Source: JAGOCV01 sp049445855 | Lineage (GTDB): Bacteria > Pseudomonadota > Gammaproteobacteria > Burkholderiales > Burkholderiaceae_C | Reading direction: 5' to 3' | DNA: 64,000 bases | Assembly: GCF_049445855.1 (NCBI RefSeq) | Contig: NZ_JBMSDV010000003.1 | Location: 310,001-374,000 of the forward strand | Shown here: piece by piece, positions 53,899 to 63,171 of the stretch | Numbering within the stretch: position 1 is the first letter of the stretch | Layout: the number at the start of each line of letters is the position of its first letter | Position numbers and translations under genes: made by a program | The notes under the pieces: generated by a model | Seen by the model: only the letters and a program-made list of their open reading frames with translations | The model's database searches: none | What the model was told of the DNA's origin: nothing

Positions 53899-54330
53899 AT
53901 GACCAAGACGTTCAGCGCAAAACCCGCTGACGTGACGCACGAGTGGTTTGTGATTGACGCCACCGACAAGGTGCTCGGACGGGTTGCCAGCGAAGCTGCC
54001 CTCCGTTTGCGCGGCAAACACAAGGCCATTTACACGCCTCACGTCGATACCGGTGACTACATCGTCATCATCAACGCGGCCAACATCCGCGTCACTGGCA
54101 CCAAGAACCAGGACAAGATGTATTACCGCCACACCGGCTATCCCGGTGGTATCCGCGAAACCAACTTCCGCGATCTGCAGGCCAAGCATCCCGGCCGCGC
54201 AATCGAGAAGGCCGTCAAGGGCATGCTGCCCAAAGGCCCGCTCGGTTACGCCATGATCAAGAAGCTCAAGGTGTACGGCGGTGCCGAGCACCCCCACACC
54301 GCTCAGCAGCCCAAGCTGCTCGAAATCTAA
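53899..54330 (+). CDS. rplM: 50S ribosomal protein L13
   Basis: A 143-residue ribosomal protein. The start MTKTFSAKPADVTHEWFVID and the blocks LGRVASEAALRLRGKHKA, MYYRHTGYPGG and KGMLPKGPLG are typical. The ATG at 53899 is chosen over an upstream in-frame reading that crosses the leader. It is in an operon with rpsI, 11 bases away. Confidence 0.97.
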   Translation: MTKTFSAKPADVTHEWFVIDATDKVLGRVASEAALRLRGKHKAIYTPHVDTGDYIVIINAANIRVTGTKNQDKMYYRHTGYPGGIRETNFRDLQAKHPGRAIEKAVKGMLPKGPLGYAMIKKLKVYGGAEHPHTAQQPKLLEI

Positions 54331-54341
54331 GGAGCCTTGAG

Positions 54342-54734
54342 ATGATTGGTGAATGGAACAATGGCACGGGCCGTCGCAAATCCAGCGTCGCGCGCGTGTT
54401 CATCAAGAAGGGCACCGGCAAGATCACGGTGAACGGCAAGGACATCCAGGCCTTCTTCGGCCGTCAGACGTCCATCATGATCGCCAAGCAACCGCTGCTG
54501 CTGACCAACAACGCCGAAGCTTTCGACGTCATGGTCAACGTGCACGGTGGCGGTGAGTCCGGCCAGGCCGGCGCCGTGCGCCACGGCATCACCCGTGCCC
54601 TGATCGACTACGACGCAGGCCTCAAGCCCGTGCTGAGCCAGGCTGGCTTCGTCACGCGTGACGCGCGCGAAGTGGAACGCAAGAAGGTCGGTCTGCACTC
54701 CGCACGCCGCCGCAAGCAGTTCAGCAAGCGCTAA
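54342..54734 (+). CDS. rpsI: 30S ribosomal protein S9
   Basis: A 130-residue ribosomal protein. GTGRRKSSVARVFIKKGTGK at the N-terminus and the C-terminal RRRKQFSKR tail, which reaches the P-site tRNA, are conserved. A strong terminator follows. Confidence 0.97.
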   Translation: MIGEWNNGTGRRKSSVARVFIKKGTGKITVNGKDIQAFFGRQTSIMIAKQPLLLTNNAEAFDVMVNVHGGGESGQAGAVRHGITRALIDYDAGLKPVLSQAGFVTRDAREVERKKVGLHSARRRKQFSKR

Positions 54735-54756
54735 GCCTTTCTTACTGCTTCCCGGC

Positions 54757-54793
54757 AAAAAGCCGCCCTCGCCCCGTGCGACGGCGGCTTTTT
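54757..54793 (+). terminator. Rho-independent terminator of rplM-rpsI
   Basis: AAAAAGCCGCC (54757-54767) pairs with GGCGGCTTTTT (54783-54793), leaving a 15-base loop and a run of T. It ends the ribosomal operon. Confidence 0.85.
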
Positions 54794-54880
54794 CATTGGT
54801 TTCGGCGCGTTTTGCTTGGACCCAGCCGGACGTGGCGTTAGACTCGCCCCTCTTCAAAACTGCCTGCGCACTGCTGTCCC

Positions 54881-55585
54881 ATGCGCTTTCGCCTGCTCCG
54901 TCGCCGCCTGACAATCAGCGCCCCGCGCATGGCCGTGCGCAGTGCGCTGCCCTGGCCTATCCGCTGGATCGGGGCGGCCATCGTGCTGGGCTTCTGCGCC
55001 GCCATCGCGCTGTGGGCCTTCGAGTTCGGCAAGGAGATCGCCGGGCTCGAGAAGAACGCCAAGGAAGAACTGGCCGTTCTGCGGGTCGAGAACCAGCGCT
55101 TGCGCGAGGAGCGTGACGCCGCTCAGCAGGTGGCCAACACATCCGAAAGCGTATTGACCGCGGAAAAATCCGCCCAGGAGCGCCTTGCAGCTCAGATGCG
55201 GCAGCTGGAGGCCGACAACCGCACGCTGCGGGACGACCTCGGTTTCTTCGAGCGGCTGATCCCGTCGTCCGGCGAAGGCATGGCCATCCGCGGCCTGCAG
55301 GCCGAGCTGATGAGCGATGCGCAGATGCGCTGGCAGGTGCTGGTCATCCAGCCGGCCCGCAACGCGCCCGAGTTCAACGGTCGCCTCGAACTGACCCTGT
55401 CCGGCCACCAGAATGGCAAACCGTGGACGATGCAGCTGCCCGGCGGGGCCATGGCGCTGCAATTCCGCCAGTACCGGCGGGTGGAGGGGCTGGTCGACTT
55501 GCCCCCCCAGGCCGTGGTACAAAGCGTGTCCGCGCGGGTGATGGAGGGAAACAACACCCGGGCGACGCAGGCCGTGCGGCTGTAG
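54881..55585 (+). CDS. DUF6776-like membrane-anchored coiled-coil protein
   Basis: A 234-residue protein of uncharacterised function. A basic N-terminus is followed by one transmembrane helix (about residues 28-48, IRWIGAAIVLGFCAAIALWAF). A coiled-coil of about 60 residues then leads to a small domain that includes FFERLIPSSGEGMAIRGLQA. It appears to be an inner-membrane protein with its C-terminus in the periplasm. It is followed by bactofilin and erpA, a conserved order in Burkholderiales. Confidence 0.75.
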   Translation: MRFRLLRRRLTISAPRMAVRSALPWPIRWIGAAIVLGFCAAIALWAFEFGKEIAGLEKNAKEELAVLRVENQRLREERDAAQQVANTSESVLTAEKSAQERLAAQMRQLEADNRTLRDDLGFFERLIPSSGEGMAIRGLQAELMSDAQMRWQVLVIQPARNAPEFNGRLELTLSGHQNGKPWTMQLPGGAMALQFRQYRRVEGLVDLPPQAVVQSVSARVMEGNNTRATQAVRL

Positions 55586-55624
55586 TCCAGGCCACCAGAA
55601 CAACGTCGTTGCAGGAAGTCCGAC

Positions 55625-56017
55625 ATGTTTGCCAAACGGAAACAACCCCCCATCAAAAGCCTGATCGCGCAGGGCAGCCGCATCGAAGGCAACTTCCATT
55701 TCACGGATGGCCTGCGTGTCGATGGCACGGTAGTGGGCGACGTACGCGCCAGCGACGACCAGCCCAGCATCCTCGTGGTGTCCGAGCTGGCCAGCATCCA
55801 GGGCGCCATCCACGCCGACCACGTGATCATCAACGGGCAGGTGACCGGTCCCGTCCATGCCACCGAACTGCTCGAGCTGCAGCCCAAGGCGCGCATCGAG
55901 GGCGACGTCCATTACAAGGCCCTGGAAATGCACCAGGGAGCCATCATCTCCGGCCATCTGTGCCCGGCGGGCGCGGAAGCAAAGCCCACACTCAAACTGG
56001 CGGCAAACAACAACTGA
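55625..56017 (+). CDS. Bactofilin (polymer-forming cytoskeletal protein)
   Basis: A 130-residue bactofilin. A short leader with KRKQPPIKSLIAQG precedes a beta-helix of repeats such as SRIEGNFHFTDGLRVDGTV and INGQVTGPVHATELLEL. Bactofilins self-assemble into filaments that scaffold cell-shape or envelope proteins, often together with M23 peptidases; one M23 gene lies at 59125 but not in the same operon. It lies 39 bases after the membrane protein gene. Confidence 0.9.
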   Translation: MFAKRKQPPIKSLIAQGSRIEGNFHFTDGLRVDGTVVGDVRASDDQPSILVVSELASIQGAIHADHVIINGQVTGPVHATELLELQPKARIEGDVHYKALEMHQGAIISGHLCPAGAEAKPTLKLAANNN

Positions 56018-56101
56018 CAGGAATTCCTGACAGGTTTGCAGTACTATTTGGGACACACGGGTCAAGAGCCCGACATCCACACGTTCCAGTTGGAGTACCT
56101 C

Positions 56102-56467
56102 ATGAGCGCCGTAGCCGAAAACATCCAGACCGAAATGCCGTCGCCGATCCTGTTCACCGACAGTGCGGCGGCCAAGGTGGCCGACCTGATTGCCGAAGAA
56201 GGCAACCCGGACCTGAAGCTGCGCGTCTTCGTGCAGGGTGGTGGCTGCTCTGGCTTCCAGTACGGCTTCACCTTCGACGAAATCACCAACGAAGACGACA
56301 CGACCATGACCAAGAACGGCGTGTCGCTGCTCATCGATGCCATGAGCTACCAGTACCTGGTGGGTGCCGAGATCGATTACAAGGAAGATCTGCAGGGCGC
56401 GCAGTTCGTCATCAAGAACCCGAACGCCACCACCACCTGTGGTTGCGGCTCGAGCTTCTCGGTCTGA
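56102..56467 (+). CDS. erpA: Iron-sulfur cluster insertion protein ErpA
   Basis: A 121-residue A-type carrier delivering Fe-S clusters to target enzymes. The three ligand cysteines are present: Cys49 in GGGCSGF and Cys113 and Cys115 in TTCGCGSSF. The ATG at 56102 is used; a longer frame to 56036 lacks homology. Confidence 0.95.
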   Translation: MSAVAENIQTEMPSPILFTDSAAAKVADLIAEEGNPDLKLRVFVQGGGCSGFQYGFTFDEITNEDDTTMTKNGVSLLIDAMSYQYLVGAEIDYKEDLQGAQFVIKNPNATTTCGCGSSFSV

Positions 56468-56507
56468 CCTGCAGCGCTCCAGCGGCTGGCCGCTGATCGA
56501 GTTCCAC

Positions 56508-56530
56508 AAGCCGCCCTCGGGCGGCTTTTT
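56508..56530 (+). terminator. Rho-independent terminator after erpA
   Basis: GCCGCCC (56510-56516), a TC loop and GGGCGGC (56519-56525), then TTTTT; the flanking AA pairs with the first two T. Confidence 0.85.
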
Positions 56531-56556
56531 ACGTTCCACCGGGTCCAGCGAACAAC

Positions 56557-57990
56557 ATGAAGATTCCCGAGGTCGACGCACAACAGCAACGCTCGCTCAA
56601 TGCCCTGCTCTGGCTGGTGGCGGTGGGCTTCTTCATGCAGACGCTGGACGCCACCATCGTCAACACCGCGCTGCCTTCGATGGCGCGCAGCCTGGGCGAA
56701 AGCCCGCTGCGCATGCAGTCGGTGGTCGTGGCTTACTCGCTCACCATGGCCATGCTCATCCCGGCCTCCGGCTGGATCGCGGACCGGTTCGGGACGCGGC
56801 GCGTCTACATTGCAGCGATCGTGCTGTTCGTGGTCGGATCGGTGTTGTGCGCGATGTCGCAGAGCGTCACGCAACTGGTGGCCGCGCGTGTGGTGCAGGG
56901 CATGGGTGGCGCACTGCTGTTGCCGGTGGGGCGGCTGTCGGTGCTGCGCGCCTTCCCGCGCGAGCAGTTCCTGCCGGCGATGAGTTTCATCGCCATCCCG
57001 GGCCTGATCGGCCCCCTCATCGGCCCTACGCTGGGCGGCTATCTGGTCGAGGCCGCGTCGTGGCACTGGATCTTCCTGATCAACGTACCCGTCGGCCTGG
57101 CCGGCTGCATCGCCACGCTGGTGTTCATGCAGGGCGCACCCATGGAGCGCGTGGCGCGTTTCGACGTTGCCGGCTACATGCTGCTTGCGGTCGGCATGGT
57201 GTGCATTTCGCTGGCGCTGGACGGGCTATCAGGCCTGGGTCTTCGACAGGCAGGCGTGCTCGTGCTGCTGGTTTTCGGGCTGGCGAGCCTCACGGCGTAC
57301 TGGCTGCATGCCGTGCGCCACAAGGATCCGCTCTTTTCACCTGAACTGTTTTCCATCCCCACGCTGAGCATCGGCCTGCTCGGCAATCTGTTTTCGCGCC
57401 TGGGCAGTTCGTGCATGCCATTCCTCGTGCCGTTGCTGCTGCAGGTGAGCATGGGCTATTCGCCGCTGCGTGCCGGGCTGATGATGCTGCCCGTGGCCAT
57501 CGCAGGCATGGCTGTCAAGCGGCTGGCCGTGCCGCTGATCCGCAAGGCCGGCTACCGGCGCGTGCTGGTGGTCAACACGTCACTGGTGGGCCTCACGATG
57601 GCCAGCTTCGCGCTGACGTCGCCCTCGCAGCCGTGGTGGCTGCAATCGATCCAGCTCGCCTGTTTCGGCGCCGTCAATTCACTGCAGTTCACCGCGATGA
57701 ACACGCTGTCGCTGAAGGATCTCGATCACGCGCGCGCCAGCAGCGGCAACAGCCTGCTGTCGATGGTGCAGATGCTCGCGATGGGCATGGGCGTCGCGAC
57801 GGCGGGCGCGGTGCTGGCGGCTTTCACCGGCGTGTTCGGCAACAGCGAGCCACACCAGACGCTGAACGCATTCCACGCCACGTTTGCCTGCATGGGACTG
57901 ATCACGCTGGCGTCGGCCAGCATCTTCTGGCAGTTGCGGGCGGAGGAACGGGTGGTGAAGGCCAGCGACCCGACCGATCCGGCCGGTTGA
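56557..57990 (+). CDS. MFS transporter of the DHA2 (EmrB/QacA) family
   Basis: A 477-residue inner-membrane proton-driven exporter with about 14 hydrophobic segments. The start helix carries the DHA2 motif MQTLDATIVNTALPSMARSL, and motif A appears as GWIADRFGTRRVYI. It resembles the MdtD-type multidrug exporters. It starts 27 bases after the erpA terminator and is transcribed separately; no regulator lies beside it. Substrates unknown. Confidence 0.9.
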   Translation: MKIPEVDAQQQRSLNALLWLVAVGFFMQTLDATIVNTALPSMARSLGESPLRMQSVVVAYSLTMAMLIPASGWIADRFGTRRVYIAAIVLFVVGSVLCAMSQSVTQLVAARVVQGMGGALLLPVGRLSVLRAFPREQFLPAMSFIAIPGLIGPLIGPTLGGYLVEAASWHWIFLINVPVGLAGCIATLVFMQGAPMERVARFDVAGYMLLAVGMVCISLALDGLSGLGLRQAGVLVLLVFGLASLTAYWLHAVRHKDPLFSPELFSIPTLSIGLLGNLFSRLGSSCMPFLVPLLLQVSMGYSPLRAGLMMLPVAIAGMAVKRLAVPLIRKAGYRRVLVVNTSLVGLTMASFALTSPSQPWWLQSIQLACFGAVNSLQFTAMNTLSLKDLDHARASSGNSLLSMVQMLAMGMGVATAGAVLAAFTGVFGNSEPHQTLNAFHATFACMGLITLASASIFWQLRAEERVVKASDPTDPAG

Positions 57991-58002
57991 GCTGTTCTGT
58001 GG

Positions 58003-59112
58003 TCAGGCCGGATAAATCGCGCCGAGCACGCGCGCGCCGCGCGCCCCCGTGACGGCTGGCAGGTTGCCCGGCAAGCATTGCACGGCTTGCTTCGCCAGCC
58101 AGGCGAAAGCGCAGGCCTCCACCTGCAGCGGCGGCAAACCATGGGCATCGGTGGGTGTGACCGCGATGTCCGGCAATGCGTGTCCGATGCCCGCCATCAG
58201 GTGTTTGTTCAGTGCGCCGCCACCGCATACCAACAGCCGGACGGCATCGCCTGCGTGGCGGATTACGTCCTGGGCGCAGGCGCGCGCGGTAAATGCCGCC
58301 AACGTGGCCTGCACTTCGACAGCGGGTACGGTGCGGTAGGGTTCCAGCTTCGCCGCCAGCCATGCAGGATTGAACAGGTCGCGGCCCGTGCTCTTGGGCG
58401 GCCTGCGATGCAGGAAAGGCTCGTCGAGCAGGGCCGAGAGCAGGGCGTCATGCACGTGGCCTTGCGCGGCCCATGCACCGTCGGCGTCATACGGCTGCCC
58501 GGTGTGCTGCTGACACCAGTAGTCCATCAGCGCATTGCCAGGGCCGCAGTCGAAGCCAGTTGTCGAACCGTCGGCGTGCAGCACGCTCAGGTTGGCAATG
58601 CCGCCGATGTTGAGCACGGCGACCGTGCTGCCTGCTTCACCGAAGACGCCGCGGTGGAAAGCGGGAACCAGCGGCGCTCCCTGGCCACCTGCAGCGACAT
58701 CGCGGCTGCGGAAGTCTGCCACCACGTCGATACCGCACGACTCCGCCAGCAACGCCGGCTGGTTGAGCTGGACGGTGTAGCCTGTGCCATCGAACTCGCC
58801 AGGGCGATGGCGCACGGTCTGGCCATGCGCGCCGATGGCGTTGACGGACTCCGGGGCTGTACCGGTTTCTTCCAGCAACTGCTTCACGACGGCGGCGTAC
58901 GCGCGCGCCAGTCGGTTGCCTGCGAGCGCTGCCCGATGAATTTCGTCTGTGCCGGACGAATTGAGCGCGAGCAGTTCAGCCCGCAACGCTGGGTCGAACG
59001 GCTGGTGGGCGTGCAACAGCACGCGAGGCTGCGCGGCGGAAAAGTCGGCCAACACGCCATCGACCCCGTCCAGCGAAGTGCCGGACATCAGGCCGATGTA
59101 GAGGCCGGACAC
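58003..59112 (-). CDS. anmK: Anhydro-N-acetylmuramic acid kinase
   Basis: A 369-residue sugar kinase that opens and phosphorylates 1,6-anhydro-MurNAc in peptidoglycan recycling. The N-terminus GLMSGTSLDGVDG is the family hallmark, and the strands VLNIGGIANLS and DCGPGNALMD are conserved. The start is a GTG at 59112, 12 bases after the M23 peptidase stop, so the two form an operon of cell-wall genes. Confidence 0.94.
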   Translation of the reverse strand: MSGLYIGLMSGTSLDGVDGVLADFSAAQPRVLLHAHQPFDPALRAELLALNSSGTDEIHRAALAGNRLARAYAAVVKQLLEETGTAPESVNAIGAHGQTVRHRPGEFDGTGYTVQLNQPALLAESCGIDVVADFRSRDVAAGGQGAPLVPAFHRGVFGEAGSTVAVLNIGGIANLSVLHADGSTTGFDCGPGNALMDYWCQQHTGQPYDADGAWAAQGHVHDALLSALLDEPFLHRRPPKSTGRDLFNPAWLAAKLEPYRTVPAVEVQATLAAFTARACAQDVIRHAGDAVRLLVCGGGALNKHLMAGIGHALPDIAVTPTDAHGLPPLQVEACAFAWLAKQAVQCLPGNLPAVTGARGARVLGAIYPA

Positions 59113-59124
59113 GTGGATGCGGGG

Positions 59125-60465
59125 TTACTGCGCGCTGGCCTGCTGCAGCGAGCCCGCTGCAGACAGTTCGATGCGGAAGGCAGACGCCTGGCGGTCGAAC
59201 TGCGCGCGCGCCTGCGGCGACACCGGCACGGCTTCGCTCTGGCGGGCGATCGTCATCGGATCCTGGAACTGGCCGTTGACGCGGAATTCGAAGTGCAGGT
59301 GCGGGCCGGTGGCCCAGCCGGTCGAACCGACGGCGCCGATGTTCTGGCCTTGCTCCACACGCTCACCGCGCTTGACGTTGATGCGGCTCAGGTGGGCGTA
59401 CACGGTGGTGTGGTTGCCGCGATGCTTGATGAACACCACGTTGCCGAAGCCGTTCTGCACGCCGGCGAATTCGACGATGCCGTCACCCACGGTGCGCACC
59501 GGCGTGCCGGTGGGTGCTGCATAGTCCACACCGTTGTGGGCGCGCCATTTCTGCAGGATCGGGTGGAAGCGCATCTTGAAGCCGCTGGTGACGCGCGAGA
59601 ACTCCATGGGCGAAGCGAGGTAGGCGCGACGCAGGCTCTGGCCGTCCAGCGTGTAGTAAGCACCCTTGCTGGCGCCTGGCTCCTGGAACCACATGGCCTG
59701 GTAAGTCTTGCCGTTGTTAACGAACTCGGCGGACAGAACGCGACCGCTGCGCAGCGGCTCGCCGTCGGCTTCGAGCGTTTCGTAGACCACCGCGAACCGG
59801 TCACCCTTGCGAAGCGACCTGTGGAAGTCGATATCGCCCGAGAAGATTTCGGCCAGTTGCGTGGCCACGGCATCGGGGATGCGCGCGTCGTCCGCTGCGG
59901 CGAACAGCGAGGAATAGATGGTGCCGCTTGCCATGCGCGTGTTCTTGCTGAGCGTGTCGGCCTCGACGCGAGAGACGAAGCCGGTCGCGGTCTTCTCGAC
60001 CACGAGCCGGTTGAACACGCCTTCGGACGGGCTCCAGCGTGCGCTCAGGCGAACCAGCGAATGGTCGTCACCCGCTTCCACCGAAATGTTGCGGCCGGCG
60101 CGGCCCCACAGCACCTGGCGCGCCTGTGCGTCGCGGCGCAGGAAGGCGGCAGCCGGTGCGTCGGCGATACCGAGGCGCTGGAACAGCGATTCGGGCGTGT
60201 CGCTCGAACGGGTGGTTTCGGAACGGAAGAGGTTGAAGCTGTGCGTGTCCAGGGCCAGCGCCTGCGCGTCGACCGGCAGGGTGTCGACGGCTTCGAAAAT
60301 CTGGTGCACGGGCAGGTCGGCCGCGTCGGGGCCGAGCGATGCAACAGCGAAAGCCGCGCCGCCGCCGCTCACCAGCGCGGCGGCAATGGCAGCGGTCACC
60401 CGGCGGGGATGGCGTTGGAGGGAGGACAGAACAGCGTTACCGATGTCGATCAGGCCACGAAGCAA
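59125..60465 (-). CDS. M23-family (LytM-like) murein endopeptidase
   Basis: A peptidase of about 446 residues, with its N-terminus anchored or secreted through a hydrophobic segment (VTAAIAAALVSGGGAAFAVA). An OapA-like or LysM-like middle region precedes the C-terminal M23 domain. Zinc ligands are visible in FHPILQKWRAHNGVDYAAP and HLHFEFR. The domain appears catalytically intact. The start is uncertain: I prefer the TTG at 60465, which has GGAG about 9 bases upstream, to a TTG at 60492. It is upstream of anmK and divergent from tyrS. Confidence 0.88.
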   Translation of the reverse strand: MLRGLIDIGNAVLSSLQRHPRRVTAAIAAALVSGGGAAFAVASLGPDAADLPVHQIFEAVDTLPVDAQALALDTHSFNLFRSETTRSSDTPESLFQRLGIADAPAAAFLRRDAQARQVLWGRAGRNISVEAGDDHSLVRLSARWSPSEGVFNRLVVEKTATGFVSRVEADTLSKNTRMASGTIYSSLFAAADDARIPDAVATQLAEIFSGDIDFHRSLRKGDRFAVVYETLEADGEPLRSGRVLSAEFVNNGKTYQAMWFQEPGASKGAYYTLDGQSLRRAYLASPMEFSRVTSGFKMRFHPILQKWRAHNGVDYAAPTGTPVRTVGDGIVEFAGVQNGFGNVVFIKHRGNHTTVYAHLSRINVKRGERVEQGQNIGAVGSTGWATGPHLHFEFRVNGQFQDPMTIARQSEAVPVSPQARAQFDRQASAFRIELSAAGSLQQASAQ

Positions 60466-60647
60466 AACGGGTGTCTCCGGAAAACAGGTCAAGGCTGAAA
60501 AACTGGTCTGTCGGCAGCGGGCCAGGCCCGGCGTAGGACAAGAGCGCGAGTTTACGCGTTTGCAATAACCGCGCCAATTAGAATCGGCCGCTACAAAACG
60601 GTGCAGAGTATAGCGGCCGCCATCTGTCCGGAATCTGAAAAACCCTT

Positions 60648-61880
60648 ATGAATCAAGAGCTTGTTACATCTTTCCCCGTCACCGACCGGGTGCGTGAGGC
60701 CCTGGCCGTCAGCCTGCGGGGCTGCGACGAACTGCTGCCGCAGGACGAATGGGTGAAAAAGCTGGCCCGCTCGGAAGCCAGCGGCGTGCCGCTGCGCATC
60801 AAGCTGGGACTGGACCCGACGGCGCCCGACATCCACATCGGCCATACCGTTGTGCTCAACAAGATGCGCCAGCTGCAGGATCTGGGGCACACCGTCATCT
60901 TCCTGATCGGCGACTTCACCACCATGATCGGTGACCCGTCGGGCCGCAACACGACGCGCCCACCGCTCACTGCGGAGCAGATCAAGGCCAACGCCGAAAC
61001 CTACTACCGCCAGGCCAGCCTGGTGCTGGACCCTGCGAAAACCGAGATCCGCTACAACAGCGAATGGAGCGACCCGCTGGGCGCGCGCGGCATGATCCAG
61101 CTCGCCGCCAAGTACACGGTCGCCCGCATGATGGAGCGCGACGACTTCCACAAGCGCTTCCATGGGGGCCAATCGATCAGCGTGCACGAGTTCCTCTACC
61201 CGTTGATGCAGGGCTACGACTCGGTAGCGCTCAGGAGCGACCTGGAACTCGGCGGCACCGACCAGAAATTCAACCTGCTGATGGGGCGTCACCTGCAGCA
61301 GGAATACGGGCAGGAGCCGCAGTGCATCCTGACCATGCCGCTGCTCGAGGGGCTCGATGGTGTCGACAAGATGTCCAAGAGCAAGAACAACTACATCGGC
61401 ATCAGCGAAGACGCCAACACCATGTTCGCCAAGGTGCTGAGCATTTCGGACACACTGATGTGGCGCTGGTTCACGCTGCTGAGCTTCAAGTCCGAAGCCG
61501 ACATCGCGAAGCTGAAGACCGAGGTCGAAGGCGGCCGCAATCCGAAGGATGCGAAGGTGATGCTCGCCAAGGAGATCACCGCACGCTTCCACAGTGCGCA
61601 GGCGGCCGACTCGGCCGAGCAGGATTTCATCAACCGCAGCAAGGGTGGCGTGCCGGACGACATTCCCGAGGCGTCGGTCGCGGGGGCGCCGCTGGGCATC
61701 GGCGCGCTGCTCAAAGCAGCAGGCCTTGCGCCGTCGACCAGCGAAGCCAACCGCCTGATCGACGGCGGCGGCGTTCGCGTGGACTCGAACGTCGTGTCCG
61801 ACAAGGGCCTCAAGCTCGAGGCCGGCACCTATGTCGTGCAAGTGGGCAAGCGCAAGTTCGCCAGGGTCGTGCTGGGCTGA
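60648..61880 (+). CDS. tyrS: Tyrosyl-tRNA synthetase
   Basis: A 410-residue class I synthetase. The HIGH motif is HIGH in DPTAPDIHIGH and the KMSKS motif is intact (DKMSKSKNN). A C-terminal S4 RNA-binding domain begins near residue 345 (GVRVDSNVVSDKGL). It is the TyrS type of proteobacteria rather than the TyrZ type. It is divergent from the peptidase gene and is a single housekeeping gene. Confidence 0.96.
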   Translation: MNQELVTSFPVTDRVREALAVSLRGCDELLPQDEWVKKLARSEASGVPLRIKLGLDPTAPDIHIGHTVVLNKMRQLQDLGHTVIFLIGDFTTMIGDPSGRNTTRPPLTAEQIKANAETYYRQASLVLDPAKTEIRYNSEWSDPLGARGMIQLAAKYTVARMMERDDFHKRFHGGQSISVHEFLYPLMQGYDSVALRSDLELGGTDQKFNLLMGRHLQQEYGQEPQCILTMPLLEGLDGVDKMSKSKNNYIGISEDANTMFAKVLSISDTLMWRWFTLLSFKSEADIAKLKTEVEGGRNPKDAKVMLAKEITARFHSAQAADSAEQDFINRSKGGVPDDIPEASVAGAPLGIGALLKAAGLAPSTSEANRLIDGGGVRVDSNVVSDKGLKLEAGTYVVQVGKRKFARVVLG

Positions 61881-61907
61881 GTGCGCGGCGAGACGCCGCA
61901 AATCTTC

Positions 61908-62534
61908 CTAGCGCACCTGGATCTCGACGCGCCGGTTGCGTGGTTCGTCCACGTTGTCGGGCGTCTGCACGGCCAGCTGGCGCTCACCCAGGCCGACCGT
62001 CGTGATGCGGCGGGCCGCGAAGCCGCGCTGCACGAACAGGTCACGCATCTCCTCGGCGCGGCGCAACGACAGCGCCTCGTTCGACGCGGCACTGGCCCGC
62101 GTATCGGTATGTCCGGTGATGACGATCTCCGCGCCATTGCGCTTGAGCGTCTCTTCGAGCGCGCGCGTGATCACGGCCTGCGAATCGGGCGTCAGCAAGG
62201 TGCGTCCCGTCTGGAAGTACACGACGTAGGTTGCCGGTGGTGGCGGCGTCGCGTCGATGATGGCCTTGTAAGCGTCGCGCGTGCGCGCCTCGCTGGTCTG
62301 GTCGATCACCGGGGCCGCCTTTTGTCCCTCGCGAACCGTCGCTCGTTGATAGGGCGTCGCAATCACGCTTTCGCCGGCTGCCGTACTCACAATGACCGAC
62401 GAGGGCGTGCCGTCTGCCTGCGGCAACAGGATGACCTGCGTACCGGTACGTGCCGGCGGCTGGGTGACGCAACCCGACAGCAAGACGAATGCGAGCGCGA
62501 AGCCGGCCGCGCCACATCGACGCAGCGCCGTCAC
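61908..62534 (-). CDS. OmpA-family lipoprotein
   Basis: A 208-residue protein with a lipoprotein signal (LLSGC at about 19-23) and a C-terminal OmpA peptidoglycan-binding domain (TGHTDTRASAASNEALSLRR, then NRRVEIQVR). It begins at a GTG that overlaps the FecR-domain stop by 4 bases, so the two are made together. It probably links the outer membrane to murein. Confidence 0.9.
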   Translation of the reverse strand: MTALRRCGAAGFALAFVLLSGCVTQPPARTGTQVILLPQADGTPSSVIVSTAAGESVIATPYQRATVREGQKAAPVIDQTSEARTRDAYKAIIDATPPPPATYVVYFQTGRTLLTPDSQAVITRALEETLKRNGAEIVITGHTDTRASAASNEALSLRRAEEMRDLFVQRGFAARRITTVGLGERQLAVQTPDNVDEPRNRRVEIQVR

Positions 62535-63007
62535 TGCTGGACCTCATCCACACTCACGATGAAATCGGTGCCGCGAATACCGAGGGATGCAGTCGGTGTA
62601 TGGATGGCAATGGCCTTCGGGTCGGACTTGCCGATGAGCCCGGTGATCATGCGGAACGAACCGCTCACGAGTGAGACCAGCAGGTTGCCCTTCTGCGTCT
62701 GCGCGTCGAAGGCAAACTTGCGGAAGTCGACATTGGTGCGTGCGCCCAGCGACATCACCGTGCCATCGCGCAGCACGAGGCTCGCATGGCTGTCCTTGCC
62801 AGTGAGGATGCGCTCGGACGGCGCGATCGTGTCGCCTGGCTGGACCTTGCGTTCCTCGTAGTCCGTGCCGACGACGCGCACGTCACCGGATACATTCTTG
62901 AGTGTGCCCGCCGACTGCGGTGCCGGGGACTGCGCGGATTGCGTGGATTGTGCGATGGCGCACGTCGATGACAGCACCATCGCTGCCGTGATGAAAAAGT
63001 GATACAT
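62531..63007 (-). CDS. Secreted FecR-domain protein
   Basis: A 158-residue protein. A signal peptide of about 20 residues (start MYHFFITAAMVLSS) leads to a FecR domain: GDVRVVGTDYEERKVQPGD, then TASLGIRGTDFIV. There is no anti-sigma transmembrane domain or sigma factor gene, so it is unlikely to be an iron-signalling FecR. It is more likely a periplasmic accessory to the OmpA-family lipoprotein encoded immediately downstream. The longer frame to 63106 is rejected because it has no signal peptide. Confidence 0.85.
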   Translation of the reverse strand: MYHFFITAAMVLSSTCAIAQSTQSAQSPAPQSAGTLKNVSGDVRVVGTDYEERKVQPGDTIAPSERILTGKDSHASLVLRDGTVMSLGARTNVDFRKFAFDAQTQKGNLLVSLVSGSFRMITGLIGKSDPKAIAIHTPTASLGIRGTDFIVSVDEVQQ

Positions 63008-63171
63008 CGCACCTGCTCCGTGTAAAGCTTTTTTCCCCGCGGGCCAATATACGCGAGAAGCTTCATGAAGATGTATCAATACGACCCACCGCACTGTTTC
63101 CATCAAGACATGTGCAAACTTTGCACGCGGATGCTGCCGATCCGTTGCACAACCCGCACGGAGATGCCTCC

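Noticed and set aside
58078..60498. A very long antisense open frame (about 800 codons) opposite anmK and the M23 peptidase gene
   Set aside because: High GC content leaves long antisense frames free of stops. The predicted protein is low-complexity, rich in Arg, His and Val, with no family motif, and both genes on the other strand are well conserved.
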